A stretch of DNA of 26,272 bases. It comes from DASVDK01 sp036381125 [NCBI: Thermodesulfobacteriota bacterium] (GTDB lineage: Bacteria; DASVDK01). The translations under genes and the position numbers were made by a program. The notes under the pieces were generated by a model. It worked only from the letters and a program-made list of their open reading frames with translations. It was not told the origin of the DNA and did no database searches. Location: contig DASVDK010000166.1 in assembly GCA_036381125.1 (NCBI GenBank), positions 1-26,272 on the forward strand, written 5' to 3'. Positions 16,593 to 23,669 of the stretch are shown one piece after another. Positions within the stretch are counted from its first letter, which is position 1. Every line of letters begins with the position of its first letter.

Positions 16593-18323
16593 TCACCTGC
16601 CCGCCGCGGGCGGCTCTCCGGGGCGATCCCTCGCCGCCTCGAGCGTCCGGACGCCGGCCCTCGCGTAGGTCTCCTCGAGCTTCGCCAGGCCGTCCCGGTC
16701 ATCCGTGAGGTCGTACACGAGGATCGAGTGCCCGATCCTGGCGACCGGCCGGCGCGACCGCAGCCAACCGAAGAGGGGGTTGCCGGGGCTCGGCAGGGCC
16801 TGCAGGTTGTTGACGCTGATCGCCAGGACCTTGCGCGGCGCGTCGGCCGGGACCCGGTCGTCCGGGGGCGGCCACTCGAGGGGCCAGCTGCCGGGGACGT
16901 ACTGGTAGCGGATGCCGTAGTACTCCGGCGGGGCCGTGCCGAAGTACGAGAGGTAGACGATGGGGAGCCCTTCCCGCTCCATGTAGGCCTTGACGCCCTT
17001 CAAGTCCTGACCCCAGTCCAGGTTCGAGTCGAGGAGATACCGGTGCCCCCCGTCCGGGCCGCCGACGAGCGTGTTGAAGTAGGCGAGGTGGTGCGGCGCG
17101 ATCCCCAGCGAGGCGGCGGCCGTGAGGAGCAGCGGCGCGCCGACGAGCAGGCGCGGGGCCCAGCGGCGGCCGAGGTCGAGCGTCGCCAGTCGCGAGGCGA
17201 GCACGAAGAGCAACGGATAGACCGGAAGCACGTGGCGCAGGCCGATGTTCACGGTCGACTGCGTCATGGCCGCGAAGAGCGCGAGTACCGGCAGGGCGAG
17301 GAACGTCGCGTCACGGAGCGCGAGCGGGCTGCCGGCCCGGTGGAGGACGACGGAGGCGGCGATGAGCGCCAGGCTGCCGAGCGGGGTCTTGATGAGGAAG
17401 GCGACCGGAAAGTAGCTCCACCAGCCCCGGTAGTCGTGCTCTCCCATGAAGAACGCCCACTGGCCGCCGCGGCCCAGCTCGAGGAACCGCCCGAAGCCGG
17501 CGAGCCAGGGCTCGGCCCCCTGGAAGGCGTACGCGGCGGCGACCGTCGCGAGGGCCACGGCGAGAACGACGAGGAGGACGGCCGCGGACTGGAGAAGGGC
17601 GTGGCGCCGCGTGACCGGATCGCGCGCCGGGGGGAGGCGGAAGGACCGCCCGGCGACGAGCGGCGAGAGGACCACGAGCGCGCCGATCATCGGCAGGAGG
17701 AGAACGGCCGAGAACTTCGACGCCAGCGCCATGCCGGTCGTCGCCCCCGCGGCGGCGAGGAGCCCCCACCCGGGAGCGCGCAGGTACTCCCAGAGGGCAT
17801 AGAGGGTCGCGAACACGAACAGGGTGAAGCCGACGTCGGTCGTGACGAGGGAGGCGTGCGCGACGAGGTTGGGCTCGAGCGAGGCGAGCGCCATGGCCAG
17901 CAGCGCGGCACGGCGGCCCCAGAGCCGACCGGCCCAGACGCCGACGAGCGCGACGAGCAGGACGCCGAGGAGCAGATTGGCGAGCCGGCTCACGGTGATC
18001 AACGTGGCGGCATGGACCGGGGAGCTGTAGAGGAAGGCGTGGCCGATCAGGAAGGCCTTGGCGTCCCGCCAGTGCCGCGGATCGGGCGCGAAGGGCAGCC
18101 GGTAGGCGAGAAGGACCGGCAGCGCGAGATACGCCTTGACGAGGGGCGGATTCTGCGGCTCGAGGCGAAAGTCCCGGGTGACGAGATACGAGTAGCCGGC
18201 CGCGAGGTGCATGGCCTCGTCGTACGTCTCGGTGTTGGCGCGGATGAACGCCACGCCCTGGACCGCGAAGAGCAGGAGCGGGAGGAGGGCCAGCGTGAGG
18301 GCGGTCGGGGCTCGTGGCGGCAT
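16593..18323 (-). CDS. GT39/ArnT-like integral membrane glycosyltransferase
   Basis: This 576-residue polytopic protein has about ten hydrophobic segments. The first periplasmic loop carries the acidic motif TYDEAMH (D35-E36), typical of the GT-C catalytic loop, followed by QNPPL. A conserved LDSNLDWGQDL segment in the C-terminal soluble part is common to a subgroup of GT39-like proteins. Such enzymes move a sugar from a polyprenyl-phosphate carrier to a lipid, protein or glycan on the outer face of the membrane. Its lipid-linked donor could come from the adjacent GT2 enzyme. Start is ATG 18323 with GGAG repeats just upstream; 16 bp separate it from the preceding gene. The acceptor is not predictable. 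Confidence 0.9.
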   Translation of the reverse strand: MPPRAPTALTLALLPLLLFAVQGVAFIRANTETYDEAMHLAAGYSYLVTRDFRLEPQNPPLVKAYLALPVLLAYRLPFAPDPRHWRDAKAFLIGHAFLYSSPVHAATLITVSRLANLLLGVLLVALVGVWAGRLWGRRAALLAMALASLEPNLVAHASLVTTDVGFTLFVFATLYALWEYLRAPGWGLLAAAGATTGMALASKFSAVLLLPMIGALVVLSPLVAGRSFRLPPARDPVTRRHALLQSAAVLLVVLAVALATVAAAYAFQGAEPWLAGFGRFLELGRGGQWAFFMGEHDYRGWWSYFPVAFLIKTPLGSLALIAASVVLHRAGSPLALRDATFLALPVLALFAAMTQSTVNIGLRHVLPVYPLLFVLASRLATLDLGRRWAPRLLVGAPLLLTAAASLGIAPHHLAYFNTLVGGPDGGHRYLLDSNLDWGQDLKGVKAYMEREGLPIVYLSYFGTAPPEYYGIRYQYVPGSWPLEWPPPDDRVPADAPRKVLAISVNNLQALPSPGNPLFGWLRSRRPVARIGHSILVYDLTDDRDGLAKLEETYARAGVRTLEAARDRPGEPPAAGR

Positions 18324-18339
18324 CGCCTCCGGCTCCGGG

Positions 18340-19479
18340 TTACGAGAGCGTCAACTCCAGCACGCGCGTGACGACCCTGCGCGCGTCGAAGTGCTCCTCG
18401 GCGAGCGCGCGGGCGAGCCGGCAGTGGCGCTCGTAGTCGGCCGCCGCGGCCTCGAGGCAGCGGCGGGCGTCCTCGACGTCGCGGAATCGAAAGAGACCGT
18501 CGCCGTGGGGGAGGCTCGAGGACGGGCCGGTGTCCTGGACGACTGCCGGCTTGCCGCTCGCGAGGTAGCAGACGGTGCGGTCGCTCACCCAGCCGGTCGC
18601 CATCCGCACGTACGCCGGCTTCGCGCAGCTGAACTCGCCGTACGATCGGGACACGTAGGCCTGGTAGTCCCACGGCGACGGGACGGTCGCGTGCGCGTCG
18701 CGCACCCGCCACCCGTGCCGCTCGAGCATGCCGCGCTCCTCGGCGTAGTGGGGGAGCCCGATCATCAACGTCAGCTCCATCGGCCGGCCGACCCCCCTCG
18801 GCAGGTCGAGGAACGGCAGGAAGGCCGTCCGCTTGTCGTTGAGGTAGAGGGCACCGGACAGGTCCGGCATGTAGTGCCACGTCCCCCACTGGGAGACCGT
18901 GGTCCAGGGGGCGTCGGGCGGCGCCTCCCGGACGGGCCACCAGTCGAGCGAGACGCAGGGCGGCGTGTACGTCCACTCGATGCCGGCGTCGGGGATCGCG
19001 GAGCCGGGCCGTACCACCCCCTCGCCGACGGTGAAGTACCGGTCGTGCGGGGCGACCTCGATCTCGCCGCGATGCATCCAGAGCTGGAGCTGCCCCGGAT
19101 CGCCGTCGACGAGGGCGGAGCGACGAAAGCGGCCGACCACGGCCGCCGGCGTGCCGTCGACGAGGTCGAGCAGGAGGTCCGCCTCGGCCGCGGCGTCGAG
19201 GTCGAGGCAGCCCTCCGCGGCGACGCCCGGGGGAACGGTCCCCTCCGGCGCGTAGACGGCGAACCGGTCGGCGAGGCCGTAGGGGGCGAGGTGCCGCCGG
19301 AAGGCGCGGAGGCAGTCGACGACCGCCGCCTCCGGCCGGTCGATCGGCAGCGCCTCGAGCCAGGTGACCGTGCAGCCGAGGGCGCGCAGCCCGAGGGCCC
19401 AGTTGAGGTAGGCCCAGAAGTGACCCCCGAGCTCCGGGTAGCGGAGCGCGTGGCCGGTCACGCACACGGTCAGGCTCAT
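18340..19479 (-). CDS. CgeB-like (GT-B) glycosyltransferase, copy 2
   Basis: This 379-residue protein shows a GT-B type layout. The N-terminus has a beta strand, then GGHFWAYLNWALGLRALG (about 18-35), and the C-terminal half carries KPAYV, the sequence CYLASGKPAVVQDTG and a closing helix LAEEHFDARRVV. This resembles CgeB/Glyco_trans_1_2-type transferases. It is related to the gene at 20701-21885, so the cluster holds a paralogous pair. The frame is open further upstream, but the ATG at 19479 overlaps the methyltransferase stop by 4 bp (ATGA) and begins at the first core strand, so it is preferred. Donor and acceptor are unknown. Confidence 0.85.
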   Translation of the reverse strand: MSLTVCVTGHALRYPELGGHFWAYLNWALGLRALGCTVTWLEALPIDRPEAAVVDCLRAFRRHLAPYGLADRFAVYAPEGTVPPGVAAEGCLDLDAAAEADLLLDLVDGTPAAVVGRFRRSALVDGDPGQLQLWMHRGEIEVAPHDRYFTVGEGVVRPGSAIPDAGIEWTYTPPCVSLDWWPVREAPPDAPWTTVSQWGTWHYMPDLSGALYLNDKRTAFLPFLDLPRGVGRPMELTLMIGLPHYAEERGMLERHGWRVRDAHATVPSPWDYQAYVSRSYGEFSCAKPAYVRMATGWVSDRTVCYLASGKPAVVQDTGPSSSLPHGDGLFRFRDVEDARRCLEAAAADYERHCRLARALAEEHFDARRVVTRVLELTLS

Positions 19480-20573
19480 GACGGCCGCGCTCGCAGGTCG
19501 AAGACGACCAGGCAGTCGCTCTCGAGCACCGAGCGCGCCCGCGCGCGGAGGTGGCGGTTGAGCCCGGCGTAGTAGTCGAGCCACCAGAAGGCGGGCCAGG
19601 CGAAGACCATGAAGCCCGCCCCGGCCTGCTTCAGTCGCTCGAGTTCCCGGATCGCGGCCGCGTCATCCGGCGGCGGGCCCCAGTACTGCCCCTCGTGCTC
19701 GGGGAAGGGGACGCGGCGGCGTCCGGGCGTGACGAGGCGTGCGAGGTGACCCTGGTCGACCAGGATGAAGGTTTCGCCCCGAGGGACGACCCTCGCGACG
19801 TCCAGCGTCGCCTGGTCGAGTCGCTGCAACGTCTGCCACGTCGTCGCGCCCTTGCAGAAGAGGGCGACCGTGTTGTACGCGCAGGACGTCGACGCGGCCG
19901 GGACGGTCTCGATGCGGTGGGCGAGGCGGCGCTCGCCGAGGAACTCGTGGACGGCGGCCGCGCAGCCGTCGTAGGTGTAGTAGTCGTCCAGGGTCACGAT
20001 GCCCCCGTCGACGACCGAGTCGTAGAGATGCTCGAGGCAGCAGCGGACGCTCGAGTACCAGTCGGCGTCGATGCGCAAGAGCGCGATCGGCCCGATCCGC
20101 TCGCGCGTCGCCGGGAGCGTCCGATCGAACCAGCCCTTGACGAACTCGGTGTACGGGGCCAGCCCGAGGTCCGCCGCGGTCCGCCGCACGTCCTCGATCG
20201 ACGCGCGGCAGTTGTCGAAGTACCACGGGCTCCCGGTGTCCTGTGCGTACCGCCTGGCGTGGAGCCCGTCGATCTCCTCGGGCGGCGGAAGCCCCTCGAA
20301 GGAGTCGAGGAGCCAGACCTTCCGATCGCGCACGCCGGCCTGCCGCAGGAGATCCGCCATGAGGAAGGCGGCCCCGCCCCGCCAGACGCCGCACTCGACG
20401 AGGTCGCCCGGGATGCCCTGCGTGAGGATCGCTCGCACCTGTCGTGCGAGGTCGACGAGCCAGTCCTCGGGCACCATGGTAAAGGGCCGTATCCTGTCGA
20501 GCGTCGGCCGGAGGTCCCGCAGGTCCCTCCAGACCGGGAGCTCCGCCTCGACCCGGCGCGGTTCGTGGATCAT
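19476..20573 (-). CDS. TylF/macrocin O-methyltransferase-type protein with extra C-terminal domain
   Basis: Residues 1-245 match the TylF family of SAM- and metal-dependent sugar O-methyltransferases: SAM loop VECGVWRGG (59-67), acidic LLDSFEGLP (88-96), RIDADWYSS (167-175) and the metal-binding pair D196-D197. The family's usual length is about 250. Here about 120 residues follow (about 255-362), with ILVDQGH, FPEHEGQYWG, FAWPAFWWLDYY and a final CLVVFDLR. This tail resembles a domain I have seen C-terminal to glycosyltransferases and methyltransferases in several bacterial phyla; its role is unknown to me. The ATG at 20573 has GGAGGAG six bases ahead. Likely role is methylation of a sugar in the product of this cluster. 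Confidence 0.9.
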   Translation of the reverse strand: MIHEPRRVEAELPVWRDLRDLRPTLDRIRPFTMVPEDWLVDLARQVRAILTQGIPGDLVECGVWRGGAAFLMADLLRQAGVRDRKVWLLDSFEGLPPPEEIDGLHARRYAQDTGSPWYFDNCRASIEDVRRTAADLGLAPYTEFVKGWFDRTLPATRERIGPIALLRIDADWYSSVRCCLEHLYDSVVDGGIVTLDDYYTYDGCAAAVHEFLGERRLAHRIETVPAASTSCAYNTVALFCKGATTWQTLQRLDQATLDVARVVPRGETFILVDQGHLARLVTPGRRRVPFPEHEGQYWGPPPDDAAAIRELERLKQAGAGFMVFAWPAFWWLDYYAGLNRHLRARARSVLESDCLVVFDLRARPS

Positions 20574-20700
20574 GCCAGTCCTCCTCCACGGTGCGACGGT
20601 TGCCGTCCTCTGCCGCGGCTCCCGCCGTCGCCGCCGCCGACGGCTCGGGGCCGTCGTCCGCTCCGGCCGGAACGAGTCCGGCCTGCACTCGGGGCGCGGC
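20574..20700. other. Intra-operon gap with hairpin
   Basis: This 127-bp stretch is the only sizeable gap in the minus-strand block. A perfect 7-bp stem, GGCCGGA (20665-20671) with TCCGGCC (20677-20683) and loop ACGAG, lies 17 bp past the upstream gene's stop. With no T-tract it may be a pause, processing site or partial terminator. A separate promoter for the downstream four genes is possible but no clear -35/-10 was found. Confidence 0.45.
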
Positions 20701-21885
20701 TCACGCCGTCGCCTCCGCGAGAAGGCGGGCGAGGACCAGACGCGCGTCGAACTCGGCCTCCGCGAGGCGGCGAGCGGCCCGAGCGTGTCGGGCCCAGTCG
20801 CGCGCCACGGCCCGCACCCCCTCGACCGCGCCCGGGAGGTCGCCGAAGGGGAGGAGCCCGACCCCGGTCGGGAGGACCTCGGAGAAGCCGGTGTCCTCGA
20901 GGACGCAGGGCCGGCCGCTCGCGAGGTAGCAGGCGCTCCGGCAGCTGAACCACCCGCTCCGCCCCTCGACGTAGCCCGCCTTCGCGATGCTGAACTCCCC
21001 CTTCGACGCGGCGATGAAGGCCTGGTAGCGCCCGGCGTCCGAGGAGACGGCCCGCGCGTCGGCCAGGCGCCAGCCGTGGGCCGCGAGCCTGGCGTCGGGC
21101 CGCCGGGTCTGCCACCCGCCGGCGATGGCCGGCTCGAACCGCTCCTCGGGGCACTGCCTCGGGAGGTCGAGGATCCGCTCGAACGATACGTCCTTCTGCC
21201 CGTAGCGCCGGCCGGCGTACTCCACCGTGCCGTAGCTCGACCAGTTCATGACGGTCGTCCAGGGGGCGTCGGCCGGGGGCGGCGGCGCGACCGGCCAGGC
21301 GTCGAGGACGATCGGCTGGCGGGTCGGCCGCCAGCGGTAGGGGCCGGTCGGGATGGGGCAGTCCGGGGCGCCGAGCCGCTCGCCGAAGGAGAAGTGGACC
21401 TGGTGCGCGTCGAGGTTCGCGCGCATGGTCCACGGCGCCTCCTTCTGCGGCTCGCCGACCGCCACGAGGAGCTGCGTGAAGACCGGGTCGCTGTCGATGT
21501 ACACCCGGAGCCGGGCGGTGCGGTGCCGGTCCTCGACGAAGCAGGCGCCGGAGACGTTGAGGAAGAGATCGCAGGCGGCCAGGCGCGCCCGCAGCTCGGT
21601 CTCGGAGAGGCCGTAGTACCGCTCGCCGCCCCCCTCGAGGTCGATGCGGTAGCACCAGTCGTGCGCGAGCCCGATCCGCGCCATGACGGCGGCGAGGTAC
21701 CGAACGTTGGGCTCGGGATCCCTCGTGACGGCGTCGGTCGCCGGATCGTACGGCCAGCACCGGCTGTCCTCGAGGTACGTCACCTCGTGGCCGAGGGCGC
21801 GGAGGCCCATCGGGTACTGCACGTAGTCCCAGGTGACGCCCGCGAGCGGATACTGGGCGACGAGGCCGGTGACGACGATCCTCAC
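20701..21885 (-). CDS. CgeB-like (GT-B) glycosyltransferase, copy 1
   Basis: This 394-residue protein starts with a Rossmann strand (RIVVTG) and AGVTWDYVQYPMGLRALGHEVTYLED, and ends with KAGYVEGRSGWFSCRS, then CYLASGRPCVLEDTG and LAEAEFDARLVLARLL. The C-terminal part resembles CgeB-type GT-B transferases; the whole is paralogous to the gene at 18340-19479. The frame is open far upstream, but GTG 21885 overlaps the ABC transporter stop as GTGA and has GGAGGT eight bases ahead, which fixes the start. It probably adds a sugar to the product handled by the exporter encoded just before it. Donor and acceptor are unknown. Confidence 0.88.
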   Translation of the reverse strand: MRIVVTGLVAQYPLAGVTWDYVQYPMGLRALGHEVTYLEDSRCWPYDPATDAVTRDPEPNVRYLAAVMARIGLAHDWCYRIDLEGGGERYYGLSETELRARLAACDLFLNVSGACFVEDRHRTARLRVYIDSDPVFTQLLVAVGEPQKEAPWTMRANLDAHQVHFSFGERLGAPDCPIPTGPYRWRPTRQPIVLDAWPVAPPPPADAPWTTVMNWSSYGTVEYAGRRYGQKDVSFERILDLPRQCPEERFEPAIAGGWQTRRPDARLAAHGWRLADARAVSSDAGRYQAFIAASKGEFSIAKAGYVEGRSGWFSCRSACYLASGRPCVLEDTGFSEVLPTGVGLLPFGDLPGAVEGVRAVARDWARHARAARRLAEAEFDARLVLARLLAEATA

Positions 21886-23660
21886 GACGCCCGACCTCCG
21901 ATTTGCAGCTCGTAGTAGCGCCTGAGCGGACCGGCACGCTCGAGGAGCGCGTCCCACGGCCCCTGCTCGACGACCCGCCCTTCGCCGAGCACGAGGACCT
22001 GCTCGGCGCCGCGGACGGTCGACAGGCGGTGCGCGATGACGATCGTGGTCCGCCCGGCGGCGAGCGCGGCCATGCGCTCGACGACGAGCGCCTCGGTCTC
22101 CGCGTCGAGGGCCGAGGTCGGCTCGTCGAGGACGAGGATCGGCGCGTCCTTCAGGAACGCGCGGGCCAGCGCGATGCGCTGGCGCTCGCCGCCCGAGAGG
22201 CGAACGCCGCGCTCGCCGAGGGGCGTGTCGTATCCCTTCGGGAGGCGGCTGATGAAGTCGTGGGCCCCCGCCCGGCGCGCCGCCTCGACGATCGCCTCGA
22301 AGTCGGCGTCGGGGCGGCCGATGGCGATGTTCTCGCGCACCGTGGTCGAGAAGAGGAGCGGCTCCTGGAGGACGAGGCTCACCTGCGATCGCAAGCTGCG
22401 CAGCGTCACGTCGCGCAGGTCGTGGCCGTCGATCGTCACGCGCCCCTCGGTCGGGTCGAGGAAGCGCAGGAGCATCGCCGCGAGCGTCGTCTTGCCGGCC
22501 CCGGTCGGCCCGACGATCGCCAGCGTCTGCCCCGGCTCGCAGACGACGTTCACGCCGCTCAGGATCGGGCGGCCGGGCTCGTACGCGAAGCCGACGTGGT
22601 CGAAGACGATCCGGCCCCGCACCGGGGGGAGCGGCCGCGCCCCCGGCCGGTCGGCGACCTGGGGCGCCGTGCCGAGCAGATCGAACACCCGCTCGGCGCT
22701 CGCCTCGGCCGCCCGGATGAGGCCCCACGACTCGACGAGGCTGTTCACCGGCGTGTAGAGGGAGCGAAGGTAGGCCAGGAAGACGAGCAGCGTGCCGACG
22801 GTGAGGCTGCCGTCGAGGACGCCGAGGGCGCCCACGAAGAGCAGGCCCGAGGTGCCGACGGCGAGCAGGACCGAGACCAGCCCGCTCGACAACGTCTGCG
22901 TGGCGTAGAGGTGGAGGAAGGCGCGCAGGCTCGTGCGGCTCGCCCCGACGAAGCGGCGCGTCATCTCCTCCTCTCGCGTGAAGGCCTGGATGACGGGGAT
23001 CGACGAGAGCCCCTCCTGGGCGAGGGCGTAGACCGTCCCCTCCTGTTCGCGCGCCCGGGTCGCGGCCCCCTTCACGCGGCGACCGATGAAGAGCAGGAGG
23101 ACGCCGAGCGCCGGAACCAGGGTGAGGGCGAGCGCCGCGAGGCCGGCGTCGAGCCGGGCCATGACCACCGCCATGCCGACGAGCATCGTCGCCGCCGACA
23201 CCGCCGGCAGGACGCCGTTCATGACCAGGCTCTGCACCGAGAACGTGTCGGCGAGCACGCGATGGATCAGGTCGCCGACGCGATGGCGGCCGTGGAAGCC
23301 GAGCGAGAGCCGCTGCAGGTGCGCGTAGGCATCGGCCCGAAGGTCGGTCACCATTCGCTGGCCCGCGTCGATCGACACGTACATCTCGCCGAAGCGGACG
23401 ACGGCGGCCATGGCCTCGAGCGCGACGGCGGCGAGGACCGCGGCGGCGAGGAGCGCGCGCGGCCCCGCGACGCCGTCCGGCGCCAGCGCGTCGAGCCACC
23501 CCGGCATCGCCCGGTCGTCGAGGACGTGATCGACGACCACCTTGAGCGGCCAGGGCATCAGGAGGGAGAGCGCGTTGCTCGCGATCACGAGCAGCAGGAC
23601 GAGGGCGGCGCGCCGCCGGTAGGGCCGGAGGTACGCGAGCACGCGACGGATCGTCGACAT
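21882..23660 (-). CDS. ABCB-type ABC exporter (fused membrane and ATPase domains)
   Basis: At 592 residues this is a standard half-transporter that works as a homodimer (MsbA/lipid and glycan exporter type). Six membrane helices fill residues 15-320. The ATPase domain has Walker A GPTGAGKT (384-391), a Q-loop (LVLQEPLLF), signature LSGGERQ (488-494), Walker B ending D512-E513 and an H-loop (IVIAHRLSTV). All catalytic residues are present. It lies between the GH/GT2 fusion and a glycosyltransferase, 9 bp after the first and overlapping the second by 4 bp, so its cargo is probably the glycolipid or glycosylated product of this cluster. Substrate cannot be read from sequence. Confidence 0.95.
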   Translation of the reverse strand: MSTIRRVLAYLRPYRRRAALVLLLVIASNALSLLMPWPLKVVVDHVLDDRAMPGWLDALAPDGVAGPRALLAAAVLAAVALEAMAAVVRFGEMYVSIDAGQRMVTDLRADAYAHLQRLSLGFHGRHRVGDLIHRVLADTFSVQSLVMNGVLPAVSAATMLVGMAVVMARLDAGLAALALTLVPALGVLLLFIGRRVKGAATRAREQEGTVYALAQEGLSSIPVIQAFTREEEMTRRFVGASRTSLRAFLHLYATQTLSSGLVSVLLAVGTSGLLFVGALGVLDGSLTVGTLLVFLAYLRSLYTPVNSLVESWGLIRAAEASAERVFDLLGTAPQVADRPGARPLPPVRGRIVFDHVGFAYEPGRPILSGVNVVCEPGQTLAIVGPTGAGKTTLAAMLLRFLDPTEGRVTIDGHDLRDVTLRSLRSQVSLVLQEPLLFSTTVRENIAIGRPDADFEAIVEAARRAGAHDFISRLPKGYDTPLGERGVRLSGGERQRIALARAFLKDAPILVLDEPTSALDAETEALVVERMAALAAGRTTIVIAHRLSTVRGAEQVLVLGEGRVVEQGPWDALLERAGPLRRYYELQIGGRAS

Positions 23661-23669
23661 GGCGGCCGA

